Position numbers and translations under genes: made by a program
NCBI RefSeq assembly: GCF_000158175.1
Contig: NZ_DS999411.1
Coordinates: 2,636,714 to 2,700,713 of the forward strand
Direction: 5' to 3'
From: Luminiphilus syltensis NOR5-1B
Lineage (GTDB): Bacteria > Pseudomonadota > Gammaproteobacteria > Pseudomonadales > Halieaceae
Length of the DNA: 64,000 nt
The notes under the pieces: model-generated
The model's database searches: none
Seen by the model: the letters and a program-made list of their open reading frames with translations, nothing else
Told to the model about the DNA's origin: nothing
Shown: in pieces, positions 17,309-26,667 of the stretch
Position numbering within the stretch: position 1 is the first letter of the stretch
Layout: every line of letters starts with the position of its first letter

Positions 17309-18604
17309 ATGATCTCGACTGCACCGGTCGTACCTGAGCTGCTCGACTTCCTTAACGAGGCGACCACCCCTTTCCATGCGGTAGATGCCATGGCATGGCG
17401 ATTGGCAGCGGCTGGTTTTACTGAGCTCGATAACCTGAATAGCCGAGATATCGAGGCCGGACGTGGATATTTCACGATTCGTAATAACAGTTCGATCATC
17501 GCCTTCAGGGCGGGTCGTGCACCGCTTTCAGCTGGCGCAAGGCTGATTGGCGCGCATACCGACAGCCCCAATCTCTCAATTAAACCCAATCCGTTGAAGA
17601 TCCGGCATGGTTTTGTCCAGCTGGGCGTTGATGTCTACGGGGGTGCACTACTCAACCCCTGGTTTGATCGTGACCTGTCGATTGCCGGTCGAGTGAACTT
17701 TGTTGACCAGCATGGCGTGCTTCAAGATGCCCTGATTGACTTTGGAAGGGCAGTTGCAACCATCCCGAGTCTCGCCATTCATCTGGATCGAGAGGCCAAC
17801 CAGAATCGAAGCGTTAACCCCCAAAAAGACATTTTACCGGTACTCCTTAATGCGGATAAATCGGACGGTCAGATTACCCTCCAGGCGTTACTCAGCGAGC
17901 AGCTCAGAATCCAGTATCCCGAGTACGAGGATTTGCGTATTATCGATTTCGAGCTGTCGCTATACGACGTTCAGAAAGCGGCAGTCATTGGCCTTAATGA
18001 GGAATTCATCGCTTCGGCGCGTCTCGACAACCTGTTGAGCTGCTTTGTCGGTATGAAGGCGCTCATTGACGCGGAACCCCATGGGTGGTCTTTTCTTGTC
18101 TGCACCGATCACGAAGAAGTGGGCAGCTCGTCAGCCATTGGTGCCCAAGGTCCATTCTTGATCGATGTATTGCATGCCTTATCGAATTCTGATGATGAAA
18201 ATCGGTCCCTGCGTCAACATTCCTGGCTGTTATCCGTGGACAATGCGCATGGGATTCACCCCAATTTTTCCGATCGCCACGACGAAAATCATGGTCCCCT
18301 GATGAATGGCGGCCCCGTGATCAAGGTCAATCGCAATCAGCGTTACGCCACGTCGGGCATGGGCGCTGCAATGCTGAAATTGCTGGCTGAATCTGCCGAA
18401 GTCCCCATTCAAACTTTTGTTGTGCGCTCCGACCTCGGCTGCGGCAGTACGATTGGACCGATTACTGCCGCCGAGACCGGTATCAGTACGATCGATCTTG
18501 GTGTACCTACTCTCGGGATGCATTCAGTGCGAGAGCTCGCAGGCGCAGCCGATGTCGATTATCTGAACAGACTGCTCATCCAATTTCTAAACCACCGGGC
18601 GTAA
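17309..18604 (+). CDS. apeB: M18 family aminopeptidase (aspartyl aminopeptidase, ApeB type)
   Basis: Cytosolic zinc aminopeptidase of family M18 that removes acidic N-terminal residues. The 431-residue product carries the metal-site motifs GAHTDSPNL, CTDHEEVGSSSA with catalytic Glu, DNAHGIHPNF, and VRSDLGCGSTIGPITA with LGVPTLGMHSVRE near the C-terminus. ATG 17309 with GAGGAGA upstream is the start; the frame is open back into uppP but that part is not conserved. It lies 14 bases after uppP and 15 bases before trpS. Confidence 0.94.
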   Translation: MISTAPVVPELLDFLNEATTPFHAVDAMAWRLAAAGFTELDNLNSRDIEAGRGYFTIRNNSSIIAFRAGRAPLSAGARLIGAHTDSPNLSIKPNPLKIRHGFVQLGVDVYGGALLNPWFDRDLSIAGRVNFVDQHGVLQDALIDFGRAVATIPSLAIHLDREANQNRSVNPQKDILPVLLNADKSDGQITLQALLSEQLRIQYPEYEDLRIIDFELSLYDVQKAAVIGLNEEFIASARLDNLLSCFVGMKALIDAEPHGWSFLVCTDHEEVGSSSAIGAQGPFLIDVLHALSNSDDENRSLRQHSWLLSVDNAHGIHPNFSDRHDENHGPLMNGGPVIKVNRNQRYATSGMGAAMLKLLAESAEVPIQTFVVRSDLGCGSTIGPITAAETGISTIDLGVPTLGMHSVRELAGAADVDYLNRLLIQFLNHRA

Positions 18605-18619
18605 TTCGGAGATTTACCC

Positions 18620-19627
18620 ATGCCAAACCAACGTGTTCTTACCGGAATAACCACCAGTGGTACGCCGCATCTGGGTAACTATGTCGGCGCCATCAAGCCC
18701 GCGATTGAGGCGTCAAGGCGATCCGACACCGACGCTTATCTCTTTCTCGCGGATTATCATGCGCTCATTAAGTGTGAGGACCCTGAACAGGTGGCGCGCT
18801 CGAGTAAAGAGATTGCCGCGGCGTGGCTGGCGTTGGGGCTTGATCCCGCGGGCAGTCATTTTTACCGTCAATCAGACATTCCCGAGGTGGCGGAGCTTTG
18901 CTGGATACTGTGCTGCAATACGGCAAAGGGCTTGATGAATCGGGCGCATGCTTACAAAGCAGCGGTTCAGGCTAATGACGCCAGTAACGACGATCCTGAC
19001 TTCGGCATCAAGATGGGACTGTTCTCCTACCCGATTCTCATGGCGGCCGATATTTTGATATTTAACGCGGAGCGGGTTCCTGTCGGGCGTGACCAAATCC
19101 AACATGTTGAAATGGCTCGCGATATCGCCCAGCGCTTCAATCACCATTACGAGCCGCTGTTTACGCTGCCGGAGGCGGTAGTCGATGACAATGTCGCTGT
19201 GCTTCAGGGGCTTGATGGTCGAAAAATGAGTAAAAGTTATAACAACACCATCCCCCTGTTTGAGGGTGAGAAAAAGCTGCAGAAATCGATTAACAAGATA
19301 AAGACCAACCTGCTCGAGCCTGGCGAACCCAAGGATCCGGACGACTCTATCGTGTTCCAGATCTGGTCGGCGTTCGCCGATAACGAGCAGCGAGAATCAA
19401 TGCGACAGGACTTTGCCGATGGCATTGCCTGGGGCGAAGCCAAGAAGCTGCTTTTCAAACGTATTAACGAGGAACTGGCACCGGCGCGTGAGCGCTATCA
19501 GTATCTAATGGATCACCCTGGCGAGCTGGAGGATATTATGGTGGCAGGCGCCGAACGCGTGCGGCCCCAGGCAAGCGAGCTGTTGCGACAAGTACGTGAT
19601 GCCATTGGATTACGCGCCTATGCCTGA
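18620..19627 (+). CDS. trpS: Tryptophanyl-tRNA synthetase
   Basis: Class I aminoacyl-tRNA synthetase charging tRNA-Trp. The 335-residue product has the HIGH-like motif [12 protein letters not shown] near the N-terminus, the tryptophan pocket ([25 protein letters not shown]), and the KMSKS loop in [11 protein letters not shown]. Start ATG 18620 follows CGGAGATTTACCC. It is probably cotranscribed with the M18 peptidase. The 83 bases after it hold no gene that I can support. Confidence 0.96.
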   Translation: MPNQRVLTGITTSGTPHLGNYVGAIKPAIEASRRSDTDAYLFLADYHALIKCEDPEQVARSSKEIAAAWLALGLDPAGSHFYRQSDIPEVAELCWILCCNTAKGLMNRAHAYKAAVQANDASNDDPDFGIKMGLFSYPILMAADILIFNAERVPVGRDQIQHVEMARDIAQRFNHHYEPLFTLPEAVVDDNVAVLQGLDGRKMSKSYNNTIPLFEGEKKLQKSINKIKTNLLEPGEPKDPDDSIVFQIWSAFADNEQRESMRQDFADGIAWGEAKKLLFKRINEELAPARERYQYLMDHPGELEDIMVAGAERVRPQASELLRQVRDAIGLRAYA

Positions 19628-19710
19628 TGTGAATCTCATGGCTGTGATCGGAACGTGGCGAGCTGAGCCGATCCAGCCGTATCTGCCACTAGCGATCGGG
19701 GGATAATCCG

Positions 19711-20808
19711 ATGGCGAATATCCCAACGATTCTTGAAATCAGTGATGATTTTCCCATCGCGACGTCCTCGCCCGTGCATTCCGGGAAGGTGCGCTCCGCT
19801 TATTGGCTGACAAGCAATGACTCACGACGCCTCGTGGAGGCCCGTGGTTACCCGGCAAGCGCCGATTCACAGTTGGGCATCCTGATTATTTCAGATCGTA
19901 TCTCTGCTTTTGAGTGTTTGTGGCATGGAGAGGGTGATTTACGCGGAGTGCCCGGTAAGGGCGCCGCTTTAAATGCCATTTCCGCACACTGGTTCGACCG
20001 CTTCAGGACAGAGGGCCTCGCGCGCAGTCACATTCTCGAAGTACCCCACCCTCTGGTTTGGGTGGTGCAGCGCGCACAACCGATTCAGATCGAAGCGATT
20101 GCTCGGCGCTACATTACCGGGTCCATGTGGCGTGCCTACCATGCCGGAGCACGGGATTTTTGCGGCTATACATTGCCCCCGGGTCTCCGCGCCCATGAGC
20201 GACTGGAGGAGCTTGTGGTCACTCCATCAACCAAGGGTATTATTCGGGGCATACCCGGCGTGCCTGAAGCCGACGACGTCAATGTATCGAGATCGATACT
20301 GCGCGCCCATTGGCGCGCTTTCGATTTCAGAGCCTCAGCGACATCGATCGCTACGAGCAGTTGTTATGCGCCGGCTTTGACCTTATCAGCAGCGATCTCG
20401 CCCGGGCAGGGTCGTATTTTTGTGGACACTAAATTCGAATTTGGATACGTCCACAGCGAATCAGGTACGTTGGAAATGATTTACATGGATGAGGTGGGCA
20501 CACCGGATTCATCACGAATATGGGAGGGTGACGCCTACCGGCAGGGGCAGGTGGTAGAGCGCAGTAAAGAAGCTTTCCGCCAGGCACTGCTTGACCTGGC
20601 TCCAGACCCGGCTGTGCTGCTCGACAAGCAGCGGATGGCAGAGCGCCTGGCGTTTGCAGCAACAACCACCTTGCCACTCGAACTGATGATGGACGTCTCT
20701 CAAAATTATCTCGGGCTCGGTCGGGAGATCACCGGCTCCGAAATACGCGTCCCTGAACACCCGAGGGCGGAGATACTCGACGCGCTGGCTGGATTGGGAT
20801 TAATCTAA
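19711..20808 (+). CDS. purC: SAICAR synthase (PurC, long form) with two compensating frameshifts
   Basis: Catalyses ATP-dependent joining of aspartate to CAIR in purine synthesis. This is the long PurC form (about 365 residues). Conserved blocks: PVHSGKVRSAYWL, ISDRISAFECLWHGEG, RRYITGSMWRAY, VTPSTKGII, IPGVPEADDVN, FVDTKFEFGYV and MDEVGTPDSSRIWEGD. Residues about 207-237 do not fit the family, whereas the -1 frame of the same bases encodes SLSDIDRYEQLLCAGFDLIS and onwards, which does fit. One base seems lost near 20325-20328 (GATTTCAG) and one T gained in the T5 run at 20417-20421, restoring the frame. Sequencing error in T runs is as likely as a real change. Confidence 0.9.
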   Translation: MANIPTILEISDDFPIATSSPVHSGKVRSAYWLTSNDSRRLVEARGYPASADSQLGILIISDRISAFECLWHGEGDLRGVPGKGAALNAISAHWFDRFRTEGLARSHILEVPHPLVWVVQRAQPIQIEAIARRYITGSMWRAYHAGARDFCGYTLPPGLRAHERLEELVVTPSTKGIIRGIPGVPEADDVNVSRSILRAHWRAFDFRASATSIATSSCYAPALTLSAAISPGQGRIFVDTKFEFGYVHSESGTLEMIYMDEVGTPDSSRIWEGDAYRQGQVVERSKEAFRQALLDLAPDPAVLLDKQRMAERLAFAATTTLPLELMMDVSQNYLGLGREITGSEIRVPEHPRAEILDALAGLGLI

Positions 20809-20862
20809 CGCGGTTCGGTTCACCAACGCGCCGAAAATTCAACGAATGCTAAAGAGTAGTTT

Positions 20863-21264
20863 ATGAAGATAATCAATCTGACCGACCATCTCGCGGTTTC
20901 CGCACAGCCGACTCCTGCTGATATGGCCACCCTTGCTGCAGACGGTTATCAGACAGTCATATGCAACCGTCCCGACGGCGAGACTGACGGCCAGCCAACA
21001 ATGGCTGATATGGAGGCTGCCGCCACTGCCGCGGGTTTACGTTTTGTTCGATATCCGGTCAACGCAACGACATTCCCGGGTGCTGCACCCGCTGATATGG
21101 CCGCTGAATTTGATAACCAGGAAAAAACACTGGCTTACTGCCGCACCGGAACCCGATGCACCAATCTATGGGTGGTGACACGCAGTGAAGAACAGCGCGG
21201 CGAGGCAGAAGCCAAAGCGCTGGCACTGGGTTTTGAACTAAGTCTTGCCAACCAGGCCCGCTAA
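20863..21264 (+). CDS. DUF442 / TIGR01244-type phosphatase-like protein (Blh N-terminal domain family)
   Basis: A 133-residue protein resembling the beta-lactamase-hydrolase-like (Blh) N-terminal domain, a dual-specificity-phosphatase-like fold. Visible: KIINLTDHLAVSAQPTPADM (QP-type start), TVICNRPDGE, and the loop LAYCRTGTRCTNLW, which replaces the PTP signature Cx5R with a shorter CxxGxR loop typical of this group. In other bacteria the family is linked to sulfide/persulfide or biofilm control; its role here is unknown. It stands alone between purC and an opposing unknown gene. Confidence 0.75.
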   Translation: MKIINLTDHLAVSAQPTPADMATLAADGYQTVICNRPDGETDGQPTMADMEAAATAAGLRFVRYPVNATTFPGAAPADMAAEFDNQEKTLAYCRTGTRCTNLWVVTRSEEQRGEAEAKALALGFELSLANQAR

Positions 21265-21860
21265 AGTTCGGTAACAATCGCGTTCAGGGCCTGGCGCTCA
21301 AGACTGGATAGCTTTTCGAGTGCCATGTCCACATTGATGGCGGCACTGGCCGGCGGTATGTGCGCGGGGTGGTAAGCCTCGGCGATCATCGCGTAGGGGT
21401 AGGTTGAACCGGCCGACACTGCATTGAGCGCATAAACCCGAATTTCGATACGGCTACCTGTCGCCACCTGGCCCCCCGTTAGGTCTGCCATCTTGCGTCC
21501 TGCTTTTGCAACGATGATGGCACTTTCTATTTTTTCCACGGCATAACCGGCACCTCGCAATGTTGCGCCGATGCTCGCGCCTCGACGAATCTGCTGGTCA
21601 GGTTCAGCAAGTTCGGGGCAGGTCGGTAGAAAAAACTGCGTTAACGCGAGCGTCCTGCAGATCTTCTCACCATTCTCCATGCTGTAAAGATTGGCAAGTC
21701 GGGTTTGCTCTGACTGGCGCATCACGTCGACGAAATAACTGCCGAATCGCTCGCGAATGAGGTCGCTGTTCACTGGACTTTCCACATTGAGATGGTTAAA
21801 ACGTCGGGCGAGAGCCGAGTACTGCGTGCTGCCTGAGGCAGCGGGCCGAGAGAATACCAT
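21261..21860 (-). CDS. Conserved-looking protein of unknown function
   Basis: I do not recognise this 199-residue protein. It is read from ATG 21860; the open frame continues upstream to 22085, but that part is antisense to the cytochrome b gene and looks non-coding. It has no clear signal peptide or membrane helix. Noticeable stretches are YSMENGEKICRTLALTQF, ATLRGAGYAVEKIESAIIVA and ATGSRIEIRVYALN, with a mixed alpha/beta composition. No Shine-Dalgarno is obvious, so the true start is uncertain. It overlaps the 3' end of the DUF442-type gene by 4 bases on the other strand. Confidence 0.6.
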   Translation of the reverse strand: MVFSRPAASGSTQYSALARRFNHLNVESPVNSDLIRERFGSYFVDVMRQSEQTRLANLYSMENGEKICRTLALTQFFLPTCPELAEPDQQIRRGASIGATLRGAGYAVEKIESAIIVAKAGRKMADLTGGQVATGSRIEIRVYALNAVSAGSTYPYAMIAEAYHPAHIPPASAAINVDMALEKLSSLERQALNAIVTEL

Positions 21861-21920
21861 AGCGGCACTGCCAAACCGAATAATGGTGATGCGCCAACAC
21901 CTGAGTGGAGGAGAAAGGCC

Positions 21921-22622
21921 ATGATCGACCGCGATCAACCGCTGGACGACAGCGCCCTTACCGAGCATGAGCAGGGTGCTGGCTACCCCGTTTGGGATCT
22001 GGCGGTCAGGGTTATCCACTGGTCGCTGGCGCTGGCTGTAATCGGTAGTTGGATTACCGCGGAGCAGGGCTGGATGGATTGGCACTCCCGATTCGGTTAC
22101 GGCATCCTGATACTCGCCATAACCCGAGTTTTATGGGGGGTAATCGGCAGCTACCACGCGCGCTTTTCCACGTTTGTGGTAGGTCCTCGTACCTTCTTTG
22201 CCTATTTCAGAAGCCCATGGCAGAGCACGGGCCATAGCCCCTCGGGGGGGTATGCGACGCTCGCGCTACTGGGCCTGATCCTGCTACAGGCGGGATCTGG
22301 AATGATGTCGTCAGACGATATTTTGTTCGAAGGTCCACTGGCCTATTGGGCCGGGGATTTCAGCGACTCGGCCGGGCAGTGGCACGAAGTGAATTGGCTT
22401 CTATTGCAGGCCATGGTCGTCTTGCACGTGGGAGCGGTTCTGTACTACCAGCGTTGGCGTAAACAGCCCTTGATTCAGGCCATGTGGTGGGGAAAGGCGC
22501 CGGATAAAACCAGCGACCACCCGCCAAAACCGCTGTGGCGAGCGGTCGTGGCGGGGGCGGTCGTCGGCCTGATGTTATACGCTATTGTCGAGATGGCCCC
22601 GGAGGCGCCGTCCTTTTATTAA
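21921..22622 (+). CDS. Cytochrome b561-type membrane protein
   Basis: Diheme b-type cytochrome of the bacterial b561 family (233 residues). Four central membrane helices plus a C-terminal one are visible (VRVIHWSLALAVIGSWI, FGYGILILAITRVLWGVI, ATLALLGLILLQAGSGMM, LLLQAMVVLHVGAVLYY, VVAGAVVGLMLYAIV). Candidate heme ligands are His33 (VIHW), His54 (DWHSRFG) and the pair in WHEVNW and VLHVG. The ATG is preceded by GGAGAAAGG. It converges with a cytochrome c' gene, a common pairing in which the two are thought to exchange electrons. Confidence 0.85.
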   Translation: MIDRDQPLDDSALTEHEQGAGYPVWDLAVRVIHWSLALAVIGSWITAEQGWMDWHSRFGYGILILAITRVLWGVIGSYHARFSTFVVGPRTFFAYFRSPWQSTGHSPSGGYATLALLGLILLQAGSGMMSSDDILFEGPLAYWAGDFSDSAGQWHEVNWLLLQAMVVLHVGAVLYYQRWRKQPLIQAMWWGKAPDKTSDHPPKPLWRAVVAGAVVGLMLYAIVEMAPEAPSFY

Positions 22623-22671
22623 CTTTTTATTCAATAACTTAGAGCCTACTCCTTAAGCTGTCAGTAACTAG

Positions 22672-23139
22672 TCAGTAGAGATAGTCCTTTGACTTGTAGT
22701 CGTCGTGACAGCTTTTGCAGGCTTTGCCTGTAGCCCCTAGCTGTGCACCGATCGCTTCGCGATCACCGGTACCGGCGGCTTCAGCAAGTAGTGCGGTCTG
22801 CTCGCGCAGTTCGGCGAGTTTTTCCTTGAAATCATCCATGTTCTCCCAGATTTCCGGTTTGGCGCGGGTTTTACCCTCGCTGCTGCCCGGGGCGAACCCG
22901 CGCTCAACGTTGGTACCGGCGATGGCTGCCAGGTCAGTAGCCCAGCCCTCGAAGGTGGCCTGGTCCCATTCGATCTTGCCTTTCACCATGTCGGCCATCG
23001 GGCCAAAATTCATCCCAACGAGGGCAAAGTAGGACTGTCGCAGCGACTGCAGCGGCTCGTCTCCGTCGATGTGCGCGGCCGTAGGCAATACAACGGCGAG
23101 CGATAGGGCGCTGGCGGTCAAAAAACGTCGTGGTGACAT
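22672..23139 (-). CDS. Cytochrome c' (periplasmic)
   Basis: Periplasmic four-helix-bundle monoheme cytochrome (155 residues). The signal peptide MSPRRFLTASALSLAVVLP ends near residue 22 (TAAHA-like site). The heme-binding motif CKSCH is close to the C-terminus, the position typical of cytochrome c'. Family members bind NO and CO and may protect against nitrosative stress. ATG 23139 is chosen because GGAG lies 6 bases upstream; an in-frame TTG 12 bases earlier is less likely. It faces the cytochrome b561 gene with a 49-base gap lacking an obvious terminator hairpin. Confidence 0.92.
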   Translation of the reverse strand: MSPRRFLTASALSLAVVLPTAAHIDGDEPLQSLRQSYFALVGMNFGPMADMVKGKIEWDQATFEGWATDLAAIAGTNVERGFAPGSSEGKTRAKPEIWENMDDFKEKLAELREQTALLAEAAGTGDREAIGAQLGATGKACKSCHDDYKSKDYLY

Positions 23140-23306
23140 AAGCTTCTCCAAATTGTCCGAATAATGACTGTGGTTTGTTTATTTACTGGTGAAACGCCTC
23201 TTCAGATTAACCCCGGCGGGGGGTATCGGGAGGCTTACACTGCGCTCAGGTTACCACTAAGATGCCCCTTGTTTCTGTTCAACGTCAACAGGGAGCCCGA
23301 ATCGAC

Positions 23307-24617
23307 ATGAGCCAGGCCAATCTCGAATACCACTGGATGCCTTATACCGGTAACCGCCAGTTTAAAAAAGATCCGCGGATGATTCATTCCGCCGACGGGG
23401 TCTGGTACACCGATGATCGCGGTCGAAAAATCCTGGATGGCCATTCGGGGTTGTGGACCACCGGGTTGGGTCATGGCCGGCCGGAAATCGCAGATGCCAT
23501 CACCCGTCAGCTCGCTCAACTGGACTATGCACCCCCCTTCCAATTCGGCCACACGGGCGCTTTCGAGCTCGCGGAGAAGTTAAAGGAGCTTATGCCCGAC
23601 CCGCTGAACTACGTGTTTTACACCAACTCGGGTTCAGAATCGGCAGACACCTCACTGAAAATGGCCAGGGCCTACTGGCGCCTGAAAGGGCAACCCGCCA
23701 AGACCCGCTTTATTGGTCGATCCAAGGGCTATCATGGCGTTAATTTCGGGGGCATCTCCGTTGGAGGTATCGCTGCAAACCGCCGTCATTTCGGTCAGGG
23801 CGTTGAGGCCGATCACCTGCCGCATACCATGCTGCCCGAAAACAAATTTGTTCATGGTATGCCGGAAACCGGTGCCCACCTCGCCGATGATCTGTCGGAG
23901 CTGATCGCGCTGCACGACGCCTCTACCATTGCGGCGGTCATCGTAGAACCTATGGCGGGTTCGGCGGGGGTAATTCCACCGCCTGTGGGTTACCTGCAGC
24001 GACTTAAAGAAATCTGTGTCGCCAATGATATTTTGCTGATTTTTGACGAAGTCATCACGGGTTTTGGTCGCTGCGGCGCCATGACGGGCAGCGACGCCTT
24101 CGGTGTAGTCCCGGATATTATCAATACGGCCAAACAGCTAACCAACGGGGTAATCCCCATGGGCGCGGTTATTGCGCATGAAGACATCTACCACACTTTC
24201 ATGGAGCACGGGGGCCCGGAATATGCCCTCGAATTCCCCCATGGGTATACCTATTCTGCGCACCCCGTCGCCTGCGCTGCCGGCATTGCCGCGCTTGATG
24301 TTCTGGTTGAGGAGAAGCTGGTGGATCGCGTCGCTGCGGAAGCCTCTTACTGGGGCGAGTTGCTGCATACACTGCGGGACAAACCCCATGTCAGTGATAT
24401 ACGTAACTACGGATTTGCAGGTGCGCTAACCATAGCCCCTTACCCGGGAGAGCCACTGCGGCGACCTTTTGAAATTGCGATGGGACTCTGGGAGCGCGGA
24501 TTCCTGGTGCGCTATGGCGGCGATACAATTCAGCTTGCACCGGCCTTTGTGATGGAGCGCCCGCAAATGGAATCGCTGGTCTCAGCACTGGGCGAGACGC
24601 TGGATGCACTCGCGTAG
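23307..24617 (+). CDS. Omega-amino acid (beta-alanine) : pyruvate aminotransferase
   Basis: Class III PLP-dependent aminotransferase of 436 residues. The N-terminus YHWMPYTGNRQFKKDPR and SGLWTTGLGHGRPEI closely follow Pseudomonas beta-alanine:pyruvate transaminase. PLP-binding features: SGSESADTSLKMAR, IFDEVITGFGR, and Lys276 in TAKQLTNGVIPMG. It would remove amino groups from beta-alanine or other omega-amino acids and feed the semialdehyde to a dehydrogenase; an aldehyde dehydrogenase lies two genes on. ATG 23307 has AGGGAG upstream at a rather long spacing; ATG 23262 would add 15 residues. Confidence 0.85.
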   Translation: MSQANLEYHWMPYTGNRQFKKDPRMIHSADGVWYTDDRGRKILDGHSGLWTTGLGHGRPEIADAITRQLAQLDYAPPFQFGHTGAFELAEKLKELMPDPLNYVFYTNSGSESADTSLKMARAYWRLKGQPAKTRFIGRSKGYHGVNFGGISVGGIAANRRHFGQGVEADHLPHTMLPENKFVHGMPETGAHLADDLSELIALHDASTIAAVIVEPMAGSAGVIPPPVGYLQRLKEICVANDILLIFDEVITGFGRCGAMTGSDAFGVVPDIINTAKQLTNGVIPMGAVIAHEDIYHTFMEHGGPEYALEFPHGYTYSAHPVACAAGIAALDVLVEEKLVDRVAAEASYWGELLHTLRDKPHVSDIRNYGFAGALTIAPYPGEPLRRPFEIAMGLWERGFLVRYGGDTIQLAPAFVMERPQMESLVSALGETLDALA

Positions 24618-24722
24618 CACGCTTGGCCTATAATCCGGTGCAGACCCTGAATGGGTGAGCGCGCTTTACCACGCAGCCTTTGGGTAGCGTAAAGAGCAAC
24701 CCCTGATCCTCTGGAAGCTGTT

Positions 24723-26531
24723 ATGACTGCGCCGTTGCTTTCTCGTCGTGATATTGAATTCTACCTTTACGAGGTCTTTCAGGCCGAGGATCTCACTTCC
24801 AGAGCGCGGTATAGCGATCACAACCGAGAGTCGTTTGATGCGGCGCTTGATCTAGCCGAGAAGATCGCGGTCGATCACTTTCTGCCGATCAGGAAGAAGG
24901 TCGACCGAAACCCACCGGAATTTGACGGTGAGCGGGTCAGGCTGATCCCCGATATTAAAGCGGCGTATGAGGCAGTTGCCGAGGCGGGATTGATTGCCGC
25001 CGATCAGGATTACAGCATGGGCGGTATGCAACTGCCCCCGGTGGTCAGCGCCAGCGCGACGGCCTATTTGACGGCAGCCGGCAGCACCACCAACGGCTAT
25101 CATGCCCTGACGGCCGCCAATGCCAGTTTACTGGAAGCCCATGGTGACGAGGAGCAGATCGCCACCTGGGTGCCCCGGCTCCGATCCGGGGAGTTTGCGG
25201 GCACCATGGCGCTGAGTGAACCACACGCCGGCTCCAGCCTGTCCGACATCACCACCAAAGCGGTTCTCCAGTCTGATGGCAGCTACCGCCTCTACGGCAG
25301 CAAAATCTGGATTTCTGGCGGTGATCAAGAGCTGTCGTCGAATATCGTTCACGCGGTGTTGGCGCGCATCGAGGGCGCGCCGCCTGGTGTCCCTGGGATC
25401 TCGCTGTTTATTTGTCCTAAATTTTTACTCGACGAATCGGGGCAGGTCAGTCGCCGGAACGACGTCCATCTAACCGGCTTGTTTCACAAAATGGGGGGCC
25501 GCGGTCACACCTCAACAGCTCTGAATTTCGGGGAACGTGAGGGCGCTGTTGCGTTTCTCGTAGGGCAGCCCAATGCGGGCCTGGGCTATATGTTCCATAT
25601 GATGAACGAAGCCCGGGTCATGGTGGGCATGATGGCAGCTACTCTTGCCCTCACCGGTTTTCAGTACGCGCTGTGGTACGCCCGAGAGCGGACCCAGGGA
25701 CGACTGCCCTCAAATAAAAATCCCCTTTCAGCGCCCGTGGCCCTGATCGACCACGCCGATGTGCGGCGAATGTTATTGGCGCAAAAGGCCTACGCCGAGG
25801 GCGCCTTTTCGCTGTGTCTATTTGCCTCGCAGCTGGTCGATGACGCGCGAACTCACCCCGATAGCGAACAGCGGGAATGGGCCCATGACCTGCTCGACTT
25901 CCTCACGCCGATCGTCAAAACATTCCCGTCGGAATTTGGACCGAGGGCTAACGACCTCGCTATTCAGGTCTTGGGCGGAGCAGGTTATACCGATGAGCAT
26001 CCGGTAGAGATGATGTATCGGGACAACCGCCTCAATCCGATTCACGAGGGTACTACCGGGATACAAGCCCTCGATCTGCTCGGGCGCAAACTCACCGAGA
26101 AAAAGATGCGCGGCTATATCACTTGTGTCGGCGCCATGGAACGCGAGCAAATAAAGGCGTCCAAGTGGGAGTCTTTACTGGAAATGGATATGGCGCTGGG
26201 TTCAGCGCTCGGGCACCTGAAGCGGGCGACTGAAGCGCTTGTTTCTGCGCTCAACGAAGAGAATACCGATCTCGCACTGGCGAATGCACCGGTTTATCTG
26301 CAGCTGTTTGGTCATGTGGTCGTCGGGTGGATGTGGCTGCGTCAGGGGAGGGCAGCGGTGGAAGCCCTGCAGGGTGCCGACCTCGATCAGACCGAGGAGG
26401 CGTTCTACAGGGGTAAGCTACAGGCGATGAATTACTTTGGTCGCTGGGAGCTTCCCCAGACCGCAGTGTGGTCGGACCTACTATGTTCGCTCGATGCGAC
26501 ACCGCTTGAAATGGACCCAGACTGGTTCTGA
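24723..26531 (+). CDS. Large acyl-CoA dehydrogenase (DmdC-like)
   Basis: FAD enzyme of 602 residues, longer than short-chain acyl-CoA dehydrogenases (about 380) and matching the group that includes 3-methylmercaptopropionyl-CoA dehydrogenase DmdC. Motifs: AGTMALSEPHAGSSLSDI (FAD-binding), GGRGHTSTALNF, the substrate and flavin region FGPRANDLAIQVLGGAGYT, and NPIHEGTTGIQALDLLGRK with the catalytic Glu. The C-terminal extension (about 470-602) is typical of this subgroup. The substrate is not determined by sequence; DMSP breakdown is one possibility. TATAAT at 24629-24634 could be a -10 box. Confidence 0.85.
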   Translation: MTAPLLSRRDIEFYLYEVFQAEDLTSRARYSDHNRESFDAALDLAEKIAVDHFLPIRKKVDRNPPEFDGERVRLIPDIKAAYEAVAEAGLIAADQDYSMGGMQLPPVVSASATAYLTAAGSTTNGYHALTAANASLLEAHGDEEQIATWVPRLRSGEFAGTMALSEPHAGSSLSDITTKAVLQSDGSYRLYGSKIWISGGDQELSSNIVHAVLARIEGAPPGVPGISLFICPKFLLDESGQVSRRNDVHLTGLFHKMGGRGHTSTALNFGEREGAVAFLVGQPNAGLGYMFHMMNEARVMVGMMAATLALTGFQYALWYARERTQGRLPSNKNPLSAPVALIDHADVRRMLLAQKAYAEGAFSLCLFASQLVDDARTHPDSEQREWAHDLLDFLTPIVKTFPSEFGPRANDLAIQVLGGAGYTDEHPVEMMYRDNRLNPIHEGTTGIQALDLLGRKLTEKKMRGYITCVGAMEREQIKASKWESLLEMDMALGSALGHLKRATEALVSALNEENTDLALANAPVYLQLFGHVVVGWMWLRQGRAAVEALQGADLDQTEEAFYRGKLQAMNYFGRWELPQTAVWSDLLCSLDATPLEMDPDWF

Positions 26532-26667
26532 CATGCACCCCCTGCGAATATTGAGCGGCTCGGGTACCATGACGGCTCGGTAGTTTTATGTCGTAACCGA
26601 TACCAGCTTCGGCTGTTGACGACCGACTTTCAATCTTTGAATCAGCACAGCAGACAACGAGGGCTAC

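Noticed and set aside
21861-22085. N-terminal extension of the unknown minus-strand protein
   Set aside because: It runs antisense through the cytochrome b start region and reads as non-coding; a start at 21860 or nearby is more plausible.
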